Source: Methylobacterium durans (GTDB lineage: Bacteria > Pseudomonadota > Alphaproteobacteria > Rhizobiales > Beijerinckiaceae). Taken from it: a DNA stretch of 64,000 nt. The stretch spans positions 124,001 to 188,000 of the forward strand of contig NZ_CP029550.1 of assembly GCF_003173715.1 (NCBI RefSeq), read 5' to 3'. A program made the position numbers and the translations under genes. This document shows positions 39,154-47,972 of this stretch, piece by piece (within the stretch, counting starts at the first letter, position 1; each line of letters starts with the position of its first letter). The notes under the pieces are model-generated. The model made no database searches. It saw only the letters and a list, made by a program, of their open reading frames with translations, and was not told the DNA's origin.

Positions 39154-40716
39154 ATGTTCGAAGGCCTGTCCGACCGACTCTCCGGCATTCTCTCGGGGCT
39201 GACGCGCCGCGGCGCGCTGACCGAGGCCGACGTCACGGCCGCCCTGCGCGAGGTGCGCCGGGCGCTCCTCGAGGCCGACGTGGCGCTCGAAGTGGTGCGC
39301 GGCTTCACCGAGCGCGTGCGCGAGAAGGCGGTGGGCGCCGTCGTCCTCAAGTCGATCACCCCCGGCCAGATGGTCGTCAAGATCGTCAACGACGAGCTCG
39401 TGGCGATGCTGGGCGATCAGGCCGAGGTGATCGACCTCAACGCGCCCGCTCCCGTCGCCATCCTGATGGTGGGCCTGCAGGGCTCGGGCAAGACGACCAC
39501 TACCGCCAAGATCGCTCGCCGCCTGACCGAGCGCGAGCGCCGCCGCGTCCTGCTCGCCTCCCTCGACACCCGCCGCCCGGCCGCCATGGAGCAGCTCGCG
39601 GTCCTGGCGGGTCAGGTTGGCGTCGAGAGCCTGCCGATCATCGCTGGCCAATCGGCGGTGCAGATCGCCAAGCGCGCCATGGACGCCGCCCGCCTCGGCG
39701 GTTTCGACGTGGTTATGCTCGACACGGCCGGCCGCACCACGGTCGACGAGGCCCTGATGGCCGAGGCCGCCGAGGTGAAGGCGGCGACAAAGCCTCACGA
39801 GGTGCTGCTCGTCGCCGACGCGCTCACCGGCCAGGACGCGGTCAACACCGCCCGCGCCTTCGACGGCCGCCTCGGCGTCACCGGCATCGTGCTGACCCGC
39901 ATGGACGGCGATTCCCGTGGCGGCGCCGCGCTCTCGATGCGCGCGGTCACCGGCAAGCCGATCAAGCTCGTCGGCACCGGCGAGAAGGTCGACGCGCTGG
40001 AAGAGTTCCATCCGGCGCGCGTCGCCAACCGCATCCTGGGCATGGGCGACATCGTCTCCCTCGTCGAGAAGGCGGCGGAGACGATCGACGCCGAGCAGGC
40101 GATGCGCACCGCCGAGAAGATGCGCAAGGGCAAGTTCGACCTCGAGGACTTGTCGATGCAGCTCGGCCAGATGGAGAAGATGGGCGGTATCGGCGGCCTG
40201 ATGGGCATGCTGCCCGGCATGGGCCAGATCAAGAAGCAGGTCGAGGGCGCGAATCTCGACGAGAAGATGTTCAGGCGCCAGCGAGCGATCATCTCGTCGA
40301 TGACACCGCAGGAGCGCAAGAACCCCGACCTTCTCAAGAATTCCCGCAAGAAGCGCATCGCGGCGGGCGCCGGTGTGAAGGTCGAGGAGATCAACAAGCT
40401 CCTCAAGATGCACCGGACCATGGCCGACATGATGAGGGCGATGGGGTCGGGCAAGCGTGGAATCGGCCAGGCGCTGGGCAACATGTTCGGCCTCGGCGGT
40501 GGCGGGATGCCGGGCGGCATGCCTGCCCTGCCCCCGGGCATGCCCGAGCCGACCCCGGAGCAGATCGCGCAGATCGAGAAGCAGTTCGGCGGCAAGCTGC
40601 CGCCGATGCCGTCCGGGATGGGCGGCGGAAAGATGCCGGGCCTTCCGGGGCTCGGCGGGCCGAAGATGCCGGGATTGCCCGGCCTCGGCGGATTCCCGTT
40701 CGGGAAGAAGAAGTAG
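39154..40716 (+). CDS. ffh: Signal recognition particle GTPase, 520 aa
   Basis: Ffh (SRP54) binds signal sequences and 4.5S RNA, and docks nascent membrane proteins at FtsY. The N domain starts 'MFEGLSDRLSGILSGLTRRG'. The G domain has G1 'GLQGSGKTTTTAKIA', 'DTRRPAAMEQL', G3 'DTAGR' and 'TRMDGDSRGGAAL'. The M domain is helical, with 'RRQRAIISSMTPQERKNPDL' for RNA binding. The last 60 residues are a Gly/Met/Pro tail ending in Lys. The true ATG is 39154, a few bases after the small upstream gene. It is followed by rpsP. Confidence 0.97.
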   Translation: MFEGLSDRLSGILSGLTRRGALTEADVTAALREVRRALLEADVALEVVRGFTERVREKAVGAVVLKSITPGQMVVKIVNDELVAMLGDQAEVIDLNAPAPVAILMVGLQGSGKTTTTAKIARRLTERERRRVLLASLDTRRPAAMEQLAVLAGQVGVESLPIIAGQSAVQIAKRAMDAARLGGFDVVMLDTAGRTTVDEALMAEAAEVKAATKPHEVLLVADALTGQDAVNTARAFDGRLGVTGIVLTRMDGDSRGGAALSMRAVTGKPIKLVGTGEKVDALEEFHPARVANRILGMGDIVSLVEKAAETIDAEQAMRTAEKMRKGKFDLEDLSMQLGQMEKMGGIGGLMGMLPGMGQIKKQVEGANLDEKMFRRQRAIISSMTPQERKNPDLLKNSRKKRIAAGAGVKVEEINKLLKMHRTMADMMRAMGSGKRGIGQALGNMFGLGGGGMPGGMPALPPGMPEPTPEQIAQIEKQFGGKLPPMPSGMGGGKMPGLPGLGGPKMPGLPGLGGFPFGKKK

Positions 40717-40806
40717 GGAGTGGCGAGCTGCGAGGGGCAGGAAAGCCCCCTTCGCGCCTCACCGCTCGCTGGTCACTTGCAAGAAGCACAGTCAGGAGTT
40801 GAATAA

Positions 40807-41169
40807 ATGTCCCTCAAGATCCGTCTCACCCGCGGCGGCGCCAAGAAGCGCCCGTACTACCGTATCGTCGTCGCCGATGCCCGCTCCCCGCGCGACGGCC
40901 GCTTCATCGAGAAGGTCGGTGTCTACGATCCCATGAAGGCCAAGGACGATCCGGCTCGCGTGCAGCTCGAGACCGACAAGATCCAGTCCTGGCTTGCCAA
41001 GGGTGCGCAGCCGACCGACCGCGTCCTGCGCTTCCTCGACGCGGCCGGCCTCGCCAAGCGCCCCGCCCGCAACAACCCGCAGAAGGCCGAGCCCGGCGAG
41101 AAGGCCAAGGAGCGCGCGGCCAAGCGCGCGGAGGCGGCTGCCGCCCCGGCCGAGGACGCCGCGGCCTGA
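40807..41169 (+). CDS. rpsP: 30S ribosomal protein S16, 120 aa
   Basis: S16 is needed for 30S assembly. '[20 protein letters not shown]' and '[20 protein letters not shown]' are diagnostic. The usual ~80 residues are followed by a Lys/Ala/Glu-rich tail of about 35 residues, common in this order. ATG 40807 has AGGAGTTGAATAA upstream. Order ffh-rpsP-rimM matches many proteobacteria. Confidence 0.98.
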   Translation: MSLKIRLTRGGAKKRPYYRIVVADARSPRDGRFIEKVGVYDPMKAKDDPARVQLETDKIQSWLAKGAQPTDRVLRFLDAAGLAKRPARNNPQKAEPGEKAKERAAKRAEAAAAPAEDAAA

Positions 41170-41179
41170 GGCGCGGGAC

Positions 41180-41866
41180 ATGGCGCGCCGTCCCGGCGGA
41201 CAATCACCCCGAGGGGACGGCTCCCGCCGCGCGAGGCCGCCGCGCCTCGCGCCCGCGTCCGAGACCTCGCCCCGGCACAAGGCCGCCGAGACGAGGCCGG
41301 CGCCCGCCTCGCCCGATCCCGACCTCGTTCTCCTGGGCGAGTTCGGGCGGGCGCACGGGCTAAACGGCGAGATCCGCCTGAAATCTTACACGGCCGATCC
41401 GGTGGCGATCGCGAGCTACGGTCCGCTCCGCACGACCGACGGCCGCAGCATCGAGATCGTGAGCGCCCGCCCCGCGCCCGGCCCAGCGCCGGACCTCCTC
41501 GTCGCGCGCGTGAGGGGCGTGTCCGACCGGAGCGGTGCGGAGGCGCTGAACCGGGTCGGGCTCTACGTCCCGCGCCGGACGCTCGGACAGGCCGAGGACG
41601 AGGACGAGTTCTTCACGGCCGATCTCGTCGGCCTGTCAGTCGTCGATACGGACGGAAAGAAGCTGGGCAACGTGGTCTCGGTGCCGAATTACGGCGGCGG
41701 CGATCTCCTCGAGATCCGTCCCGAAGCCGGCGGCCCGACCGCGCTCCTGCCCTTCACCAAGGCTTTCGTGCCGGGCCTCGACCTGCCCGGCGGCCGGATC
41801 ACCGTCGATCCGCCGGACGATCTCTTTGCTCCGCCCGGCCCGAAGCCGCCGGACGAACCGGTCTGA
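41180..41866 (+). CDS. rimM: Ribosome maturation factor RimM, 228 aa
   Basis: RimM helps 30S head assembly and binds S19. The RimM domain starts '[20 protein letters not shown]', then '[20 protein letters not shown]' and the PRC-barrel part '[20 protein letters not shown]', ending '[20 protein letters not shown]'. It has an extra basic N-terminal ~46 residues ('[19 protein letters not shown]') with no alternative in-frame start after it. ATG 41180 is 11 bp from the rpsP stop. Confidence 0.94.
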   Translation: MARRPGGQSPRGDGSRRARPPRLAPASETSPRHKAAETRPAPASPDPDLVLLGEFGRAHGLNGEIRLKSYTADPVAIASYGPLRTTDGRSIEIVSARPAPGPAPDLLVARVRGVSDRSGAEALNRVGLYVPRRTLGQAEDEDEFFTADLVGLSVVDTDGKKLGNVVSVPNYGGGDLLEIRPEAGGPTALLPFTKAFVPGLDLPGGRITVDPPDDLFAPPGPKPPDEPV

Positions 41867-41969
41867 GGCGCGGAACGGACATTCGGCCTCCACGCGGCGA
41901 CGGGACCGGGGCGCAGCCCGGATCTCAGGTCGTCGGATCTACCAGCTTCGGCTTGCGACCTGATCCGCC

Positions 41970-42044
41970 GTCACTCGGCCCTTCGTCACTTGGTCCTTCG
42001 TCACTTGGTCCTTCGTCACTTGGTCCTTCGTTACTTGGCCCCGC
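41970..42044. repeat. Five tandem 15-bp repeats at the methyltransferase 3' end
   Basis: The unit GTCACTTGGTCCTTC occurs exactly at 41985-41999, 42000-42014 and 42015-42029, with a diverged copy at each side (41970-41984 and 42030-42044). The last copy contains the stop codon of the methyltransferase. In that reading frame each unit reads AAG-TGA, so every copy carries an in-frame stop. Between the rimM stop (41866) and 41969 I see nothing else. Confidence 0.9.
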
Positions 42045-42774
42045 GGCTCGCCTCGTCCCGACAGGGCCGGATCGCGCGCGGGTCCGGCCGCTTCTCCGGG
42101 GCCGGCGCCTCGAAGATCGCCAGGTAGCCGACACCGCCCTCCAGCACCGTGAAGCCAGTCTCGCGGTAGCCCGCGGCGGCGAGCTCGCAGCGCAGCAGCG
42201 CAGGGGGCGTGCCGTGGCGCGAGGGGATGTCGTCGGCGTCCACGATGCCGACCCGCCCGCCCGGCCTCATCGCGGCGGCGAGGTTGTGCAGCAGCCCGTA
42301 GGGCTGGCTGATCTCGTGATACATGTGCACGAGCACGGCCGCGTCGACGGAAGCCGGCTTGAGGCGCGGGTCGTGCGGCTCGCCCCGCACCACGGTCACG
42401 TTATGAAGGCCCGCCTTGCGAACGCGCTTCTGGAGATCGGCGAGGTAGCGCGGCGTGACGTCCTCGGCGAGGACCCGGCCCTGTGGCCCGACGCGCGGAG
42501 ACAGACGGAGCGTGTAGTAGCCGCTGCCGGCGCCGATGTCGGCGACGACCTGCCCCGGCGCGATGCCCATCAGGCGGGCCACCTGCCCGACCTCGTCCGC
42601 CTTTTCGCGCTCCTTCTCCAACGCCCACTGGGCCGCGACGATCTCGGCGACGGGCCGGTCGGGCTTCGGGAAGGCCGAGGCCGGGGCGCCCGGCGGCCCA
42701 AGCGGCTCGGCCGCGCCTGCGTGGCCGGCCAGGGCGAGAACGATGAGGGAAGCGAAGGGACTTGCACGCAGCAT
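42031..42774 (-). CDS. Exported class I SAM-dependent methyltransferase, 247 aa
   Basis: A Rossmann-fold methyltransferase preceded by a clear signal peptide ('MLRASPFASLIVLALAGHAG', cleavage near AGAAEP). Motif I is 'VVADIGAGSGYYTLRLSPRV', motif II 'GRVLAEDVTPRYLADLQKRV', and 'HMYHEISQPYGLLHNLAAAM' and 'RPGGRVGIVDADDI' follow. Similar proteins with signal peptides exist in proteobacteria without known substrate. The protein ends 'RDEASRGAK', at a TAA in a tandem repeat. It is opposite in direction to rimM and trmD and splits that conserved pair. Confidence 0.87.
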   Translation of the reverse strand: MLRASPFASLIVLALAGHAGAAEPLGPPGAPASAFPKPDRPVAEIVAAQWALEKEREKADEVGQVARLMGIAPGQVVADIGAGSGYYTLRLSPRVGPQGRVLAEDVTPRYLADLQKRVRKAGLHNVTVVRGEPHDPRLKPASVDAAVLVHMYHEISQPYGLLHNLAAAMRPGGRVGIVDADDIPSRHGTPPALLRCELAAAGYRETGFTVLEGGVGYLAIFEAPAPEKRPDPRAIRPCRDEASRGAK

Positions 42775-42932
42775 GCGGGCTTTCTCTGGGGAACGCCGGT
42801 AGCGCGCATGCCCCCTCTCAACGATGAGGCGGCTTCGCGCGGTGCGGAGAATAGAAGCCCTGGCGGGTTCGCAAAGACGACCTTGCGTCCCAGCCATTGA
42901 CCCCCGGACGGGCTCCGCGCCAAGACGCCCGA

Positions 42933-43661
42933 ATGAGTGACGCGACCGCCCTGTCCGCCCCGTGGCGGGCCACCGTGCTGACCCTCTACCCCGAGATGTT
43001 CCCGGGGCCCCTCGGCGTCTCCCTCTCCGGCGACGCGCTCGGCCGCGGCGCGTGGGACCTGTCCGCGCAGAACATCCGCGCGCACGGGCTCGGCCGCCAT
43101 CGCAGCGTCGACGATACGCCCGCGGGCGGCGGCGCCGGCATGGTGCTGCGCTGCGACGTGCTCGCCGCCGCGATCGACGCGGCCTCCGGACCGGATGATC
43201 CGCGTCCGCGCCTCCTGATGTCGCCCCGCGGCCGCCCGCTGACGCAGGCGCGGGTGCGGGCACTCGCCGCCGGCCCCGGCCTCGTCGTCATCTGCGGCCG
43301 CTTCGAGGGCGTCGACGAACGGGTCATCGCGGGCCGCGGGCTCGAGGAGGTCTCGATCGGCGACTATGTGCTCTCCGGCGGCGAGATCGCCGCCATGGTG
43401 CTGATCGACGCCTGCGTGCGCCTTCTCCCCGGCGTGATGGGCAAGGAGGCCTCGGGCGTCGAGGAGAGCTTCGAGAACGGGCGGCTCGAATATCCGCACT
43501 ACACGCGGCCGCGGGAATGGGAGGGCCGCGTGATTCCCGACGTGCTCACCGGCGGAAACCATGCGGCGATCGCCCGCTGGCGGGGGGCAGAGGCGCTGCG
43601 CCTGACTGCCGAGCGGCGGCCGGATCTTCTCGATCGGAGCGTGATGCCCTTCACGGAATGA
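42933..43661 (+). CDS. trmD: tRNA (guanine-37 N1)-methyltransferase, 242 aa
   Basis: TrmD methylates G37 next to the anticodon and prevents +1 frameshifting. The knotted SAM site is '[20 protein letters not shown]' and '[20 protein letters not shown]'. '[20 protein letters not shown]' and '[18 protein letters not shown]' are typical. ATG 42933 is preferred to 42897. The usual downstream rplS is missing: serC follows instead. Confidence 0.97.
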   Translation: MSDATALSAPWRATVLTLYPEMFPGPLGVSLSGDALGRGAWDLSAQNIRAHGLGRHRSVDDTPAGGGAGMVLRCDVLAAAIDAASGPDDPRPRLLMSPRGRPLTQARVRALAAGPGLVVICGRFEGVDERVIAGRGLEEVSIGDYVLSGGEIAAMVLIDACVRLLPGVMGKEASGVEESFENGRLEYPHYTRPREWEGRVIPDVLTGGNHAAIARWRGAEALRLTAERRPDLLDRSVMPFTE

Positions 43662-43753
43662 CTGCGGAAAAGTGACAGAGCCGGACGATTACCGCGCTTT
43701 GATCGTTTCGCACCTTGCGCTCGCAACGAAGTTCCATCATGCGGATCGGCGGG

Positions 43754-43798
43754 ACACTCCTCCCCAACGAGGAGCGCCCATCTGCAAGGATGGATCAC
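43754..43798 (+). promoter_or_regulatory. Candidate serC 5' leader with two hairpins
   Basis: CTCCTC-CCCAAC-GAGGAG (43757-43774) and CCATC-TGCAAG-GATGG (43778-43793) form two small hairpins. The second contains the AAGGA ribosome site, 8 nt before ATG 43799. This fits a leader that can hide the ribosome site. A serC RNA motif is known upstream of serC in alphaproteobacteria; the exact match is from memory and should be tested. Confidence 0.5.
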
Positions 43799-44968
43799 AT
43801 GACGAACCGCCCCGACACGCGCCCCCGCGTGCCCTATTTCTCGTCCGGCCCCTGCACCAAGCGCCCCGGCTGGACCCTCGATGCCCTCTCGGACGCGGCG
43901 CTCGGACGCTCGCACCGTTCCCCCCTCGGCAAGGGCAAGCTCAAGGAAGCCATCGACCTGACGCGCAAGATCCTGCGCGTGCCGGCCGATTACCGCATCG
44001 GCATCGTGCCGGGCTCCGACACCGGCGCCGTCGAGATGGCCATGTGGACGATGCTGGGCCCGAAGACCGTCGAGGTCGCGGCCTGGGAAGCCTTCGGGGC
44101 CGAGTGGGTCACCGACGCGCTGAAGGAGCTGAAGATCAGCCCCGTCGTGCACCAGACGCCCTACGGCGTGCTGCCGGATCTCGCGAAGATCGACACCAAG
44201 CGCAATGACGTCATCTTCACCTGGAACGGCACGGCTGCCGGCGTGAAGGTGCCGAACGGCGATTGGATCGCGGCCGATCGCGAGGGGCTGACGATCTGCG
44301 ACGCCACCTCGGCCGCCTTCGCGCAGCCGCTCGCGTGGGACAAGCTCGATGTCGTCACCTTCTCGTGGCAGAAGGTGATGGGCGGCGAGGCCGCGCACGG
44401 CATCCTGATCCTGTCGCCCCGGGCGGTGGCCCGCATCGAGAGCCACAATCCCGCGTGGCCGGTGCCAAAGGTGTTCCGCCTCGCCAAGGGCGGCAAGCTG
44501 ATCGAGGGCATCTTCAAGGGCGACACCATCAACACGCCCTCGATGCTCGCGGTCGAGGATTATCTCGACACCCTGCGCTGGGCGGAGAGCGTTGGCGGCC
44601 TCGACGCGCTGCACGCGCGCGCCGACGCCAACGCGACGATCATCCTCGACTGGGTGGCGCGCACCCCCTGGATCGCCAACCTCGCGGCCGATCCGGCGAC
44701 CCGCTCCAACACGGGCGTCTGCCTCGTGATCGCCGATCCGGACGTGCTCGCCAAGGGTGACGCGGCGGTGGCCTCGGTCGCCAAGGACATCGTCGAGATC
44801 CTGGAGCGCGAGGGCGTCGCCTACGACATCGGCGCCTACCGGGACGCGCCCGCGGGCCTGCGCATCTGGTGCGGCGCCACCGTCGAGCGCGCCGATCTCG
44901 AGGCGCTGACGCCCTGGCTCGACTGGGCCTTCGGCGAGGCCAAGGCGAAGCTCGCCAAGGCCGCGTAG
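43799..44968 (+). CDS. serC: Phosphoserine aminotransferase, 389 aa
   Basis: SerC converts 3-phosphohydroxypyruvate and glutamate to phosphoserine, a PLP enzyme. The alphaproteobacterial form shows '[20 protein letters not shown]', '[20 protein letters not shown]', '[20 protein letters not shown]' and the PLP Lys in '[14 protein letters not shown]'. The end has '[20 protein letters not shown]'. ATG 43799 is chosen over ATG 43790 (three codons longer), because AAGGA is better spaced to it. serA follows, separated by a palindrome. Confidence 0.96.
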   Translation: MTNRPDTRPRVPYFSSGPCTKRPGWTLDALSDAALGRSHRSPLGKGKLKEAIDLTRKILRVPADYRIGIVPGSDTGAVEMAMWTMLGPKTVEVAAWEAFGAEWVTDALKELKISPVVHQTPYGVLPDLAKIDTKRNDVIFTWNGTAAGVKVPNGDWIAADREGLTICDATSAAFAQPLAWDKLDVVTFSWQKVMGGEAAHGILILSPRAVARIESHNPAWPVPKVFRLAKGGKLIEGIFKGDTINTPSMLAVEDYLDTLRWAESVGGLDALHARADANATIILDWVARTPWIANLAADPATRSNTGVCLVIADPDVLAKGDAAVASVAKDIVEILEREGVAYDIGAYRDAPAGLRIWCGATVERADLEALTPWLDWAFGEAKAKLAKAA

Positions 44969-44996
44969 CGCCCGCACCCGCTGACGGCGCGGGGTC

Positions 44997-45018
44997 CCCT
45001 CTCCCGAGCGGGAGAGGG
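44997..45018. repeat. Perfect palindrome CCCTCTCCCGAGCGGGAGAGGG between serC and serA
   Basis: Two 10-nt arms (CCCTCTCCCG and CGGGAGAGGG) flank AG. The left arm is the same core as in the elements at 3979-3997 and 11654-11672. It may be a dispersed palindromic repeat or an attenuating hairpin; no T-run follows. Confidence 0.55.
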
Positions 45019-45103
45019 CGTGCGTCGCGCTGTCCGCGCCCTTTGCGATCCCACGGCCGGTCGATCCGGCCGCTTCTCCACCATTCCAGAGCAGGAGGCA
45101 CGC

Positions 45104-46696
45104 ATGCCCGCTCCCAAGGTGCTCATCTCCGACGCGTTGTCGGAAGCCGCGATCCAGATCTTCCGCGACCGCGGCATCGACGTCGATTTCCGTCCCGAAC
45201 TCGGCAAGGACAAGGACGCGCTCGCCGCCATCATCGGCGCGTATGACGGACTCGCCATCCGGTCCGCCACCAAGGTCACGCCGAAGATCTTCGATCAGGC
45301 CGCGCGCCTGCGCGTCGTCGGCCGGGCCGGCATCGGCGTCGACAACGTCGACGTGCCCGCCGCCACCGCCAAAGGCGTGATCGTGATGAACACGCCCTTC
45401 GGCAATTCCATCACCACCGCCGAGCATGCCATCGCCATGATGTTCGCGCTCGCTCGCCAGATCCCGCAAGCCGACGCCTCGACCCAGGCGGGCCGGTGGG
45501 AGAAGAACCGCTTCATGGGCGTCGAACTCACGGCCAAGACCCTCGGCGTGATCGGCTGCGGGAATATCGGCGCGATCGTCGCCGACCGCGCCATCGGCCT
45601 GAAGCTCAAGGTCGTCGCCTACGACCCGTTCCTGTCGCCTGAGCGGGCCCGCGAGATCGGCGTGGAGAAGGTCGAGCTCGACGCGCTTCTGGCGCGGGCC
45701 GACATCATCACCCTGCACGTCCCGATGACGGACAAGACCCGCAACGTCCTTTCGGCCGAGGCGCTGGCGAAGACGAAGCCGGGCGTGCGCATCGTCAACT
45801 GCGCCCGCGGCGGACTCGTCGACGAGGCGGCGCTGCGCGCGGCGCTCGATTCGGGCCACGTGGCCGGCGCGGCCTTCGACGTGTTCGTGGAGGAGCCGGC
45901 GCGTGAGAACCCGTTGTTCGGCCACCCGAACGTGATCTGCACGCCCCATCTCGGCGCCTCGACCAACGAGGCGCAGGAGAACGTGGCGCTCCAGGTCGCC
46001 GAACAGATGTCGGATTACCTCCTCAGCGGCGCCATCACCAACGCCATCAACTTCCCGTCGATATCGGCCGAGGAGGCGCCGCGCCTGAGGCCGTACGTGT
46101 CGCTCGCCGACAAGCTCGGCTCGTTCCTCGGCCAGCTGACCGACGCGCCGATCAAGGGCATTCGCATCACCTACGAGGGCGCCGTGGCCGAGATGAACAC
46201 CCGCGCGCTCACCTCCGCGGCCGTGACCGGCGTGCTGCGGCCGTTCCTCTCCGACATCAACATGGTCTCGGCGCCCGCCATCGCCCGTGAGCGCGGCATC
46301 GTCATCGACGAGGTGAAGCGCGAGGGCGGCGACGGAGATTACGAGTCGGTCGTGCGCATCACCGTCGAGGCGGAGGACATGCCGCGAGACGCCGCCGGCA
46401 CCGTCTTCCACGATGGCAAGCCCCGGGTGATCGAGATCCGCAGCATCGACATCGACGCGGCCTTCGCGCCGCACATGCTCTATGTGCGCAACCACGACAA
46501 GCCGGGCTTCATCGGTCGCTTCGGCAGCGTGCTGGGCGAGGCCGGTGTCAACATCGCGACGTTCAACCTCGGCCGCGAGACCGAGGGCGGCAATGCCATC
46601 GCCTTCGTGGCGGTGGACGGCCCCGTCGGGCCGGACGTGCTGGAGAAAATCGCCGCGATCCCGCAGGTGAAGCGGGTGCGCGCCGTCAGCTTCTGA
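45104..46696 (+). CDS. serA: D-3-phosphoglycerate dehydrogenase, 530 aa
   Basis: SerA oxidises 3-phosphoglycerate to phosphohydroxypyruvate, the first step of serine synthesis. The long form is present: substrate domain, NAD domain with 'LGVIGCGNIGAIVADRAIGL', catalytic Arg/Glu/His seen in 'IVNCARGGLVDEAALRAALD' and 'CTPHLGASTNEAQENVALQV'. An ASB domain and a C-terminal ACT domain follow ('HDKPGFIGRFGSVLGEAGVN'). ATG 45104 has GCAGGAGG upstream. With serC this makes a two-gene serine unit. Confidence 0.97.
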   Translation: MPAPKVLISDALSEAAIQIFRDRGIDVDFRPELGKDKDALAAIIGAYDGLAIRSATKVTPKIFDQAARLRVVGRAGIGVDNVDVPAATAKGVIVMNTPFGNSITTAEHAIAMMFALARQIPQADASTQAGRWEKNRFMGVELTAKTLGVIGCGNIGAIVADRAIGLKLKVVAYDPFLSPERAREIGVEKVELDALLARADIITLHVPMTDKTRNVLSAEALAKTKPGVRIVNCARGGLVDEAALRAALDSGHVAGAAFDVFVEEPARENPLFGHPNVICTPHLGASTNEAQENVALQVAEQMSDYLLSGAITNAINFPSISAEEAPRLRPYVSLADKLGSFLGQLTDAPIKGIRITYEGAVAEMNTRALTSAAVTGVLRPFLSDINMVSAPAIARERGIVIDEVKREGGDGDYESVVRITVEAEDMPRDAAGTVFHDGKPRVIEIRSIDIDAAFAPHMLYVRNHDKPGFIGRFGSVLGEAGVNIATFNLGRETEGGNAIAFVAVDGPVGPDVLEKIAAIPQVKRVRAVSF

Positions 46697-46715
46697 CGCG
46701 ATCGCCTGAACGGAG

Positions 46716-46746
46716 AAAGGCCCCGGATCGCTCCGGGGCCTTTCCC
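46716..46746. terminator. Terminator after serA
   Basis: AAAGGCCCCGGA and TCCGGGGCCTTT pair over 12 bp with a TCGC loop, 19 bp after the serA stop. Short T-tracts on both strands may let it also end the convergent porin gene transcript. Confidence 0.75.
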
Positions 46747-46774
46747 TGTCTCCGTCCTTCCTGAGGCAGACGGA

Positions 46775-47731
46775 TTACTTGAAGATGTTGAGGAAGCCGC
46801 CGGGCTCGGCGTAGACGCCGGGGTTGGCCGTCGAGGCCTGCCAGCGGATCGAGCCGATCACCGCGTCGCCGCACCAGTCGGACCGGCCGGTACCGCGCAG
46901 GATGCCCTTCGGGTCTGTGGTCAGGTTGAAGCACTGGGTCGGGTTCAGGTCGGTCGTGTGGAAGCGCAGATCGACCAGGAGGTTCTTGTAGGCCCAGGAG
47001 ATGCCGACGTTGCCGTAATTGTAGCTCGGCAGGTCGAAGGGGATGAAGCCGGTGGCCGAGGTCTTGGCCGCGCCGAGGAAGTAGTGGCCGCCCTCGCCCG
47101 AGATCGAGAAGCCGCCGGCATAGGCCTCCGGCAGGAACGAGAACCAAGTGGCAGGTAGCGTATAGGCGATGGTGCCCGACGCGTAGGTGCCGTTGGTGTG
47201 CTGGCCGAGGTAGTTCGGGGCGAAGAACACGTTGGCGCCGATCGCGAGTTCGGGCGTCGCCTGGTAGAGCGCCTTGCCGGCGTACTCGATGAAGTCGGTG
47301 TTCCGGGTGGTGAAGGTCGTGCCGTTGATGATCAGCGGCGTCTCGCCCGGGTAGTAGTAGTAGATCACGCCGAGGTCGAACGAGAGCTTGTCGAAGACCG
47401 GCCGGATGCCGGCGACGAGGTCGAACTCGAAGTCGGGCCGGGTCGGCAGGCGGGTCTGCCAGGTGTAGAAGCCCGCGTAGGCGAGGTTATTGAAGAACTG
47501 CGTCTCGAAGAAGCTCTGGTAGCTGTACTGGCGGTCGGATTGCGAGACGCCGCGGAAGTTATAGTCGGAGGCGATCTGCGAGTAGAACGCGAAGCCGATG
47601 ATCGGATCGGGCGCCTTGGCCTCCGGCGGCATCATCTTCGGCGCCGCCATGTCGGCGGCCTCGGCCTGTCCGAAGCAGAGGCAGGCGGCCAGCGCGGCAG
47701 CGGCACCCTTCAAGAACATGTTCGACGTCAT
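46775..47731 (-). CDS. TorF-family putative porin, 318 aa
   Basis: An outer-membrane beta-barrel of the TorF (Gcw_chp) family. The signal peptide is 'FLKGAAAALAACLCFGQAEA' with cleavage before ADMAAP. The barrel starts 'GFAFYSQIASDYNFRGVSQS', the family hallmark. Later blocks 'YAGFYTWQTRLPTRPDFEFD' and 'DLGVIYYYYPGETPLIINGT' follow. The C-terminus is 'GGFLNIFK', not a terminal Phe. ATG 47731 is chosen; upstream frames have no signal peptide. No substrate is known. The next gene is another barrel with a near-identical signal peptide. Confidence 0.85.
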   Translation of the reverse strand: MTSNMFLKGAAAALAACLCFGQAEAADMAAPKMMPPEAKAPDPIIGFAFYSQIASDYNFRGVSQSDRQYSYQSFFETQFFNNLAYAGFYTWQTRLPTRPDFEFDLVAGIRPVFDKLSFDLGVIYYYYPGETPLIINGTTFTTRNTDFIEYAGKALYQATPELAIGANVFFAPNYLGQHTNGTYASGTIAYTLPATWFSFLPEAYAGGFSISGEGGHYFLGAAKTSATGFIPFDLPSYNYGNVGISWAYKNLLVDLRFHTTDLNPTQCFNLTTDPKGILRGTGRSDWCGDAVIGSIRWQASTANPGVYAEPGGFLNIFK

Positions 47732-47972
47732 AGCAAGACCAGCCCCTTTTTCTTGATGATGGAAAAGTGCCGAAAACGGTTCAACTCGGCAAAATGAGAT
47801 TTCAGGCACTTGCCTATTTCGTAGGCATCCACCCCCGTCCCGCTGCGCTTGCTCTGTGGTTGTGGTATCGGCGCCACATTGTTGCCGCGGTGCTCTCGGG
47901 TGGATCCCAGGCGACCGGGCAGAAGCGAGCGCGCTGCCGGGCAGCGCGCGCCGGTGTCGAATCAGTTTTCAA

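Noticed and set aside
41925..42134. Small ORF with GPSDEG repeats
   Set aside because: The repeats come from the 15-bp DNA repeat read in another frame of the methyltransferase gene.
43499..46495. 998-aa open frame on the minus strand
   Set aside because: It lies opposite trmD, serC and serA, with Arg/His/Gly-rich composition typical of a shadow frame.
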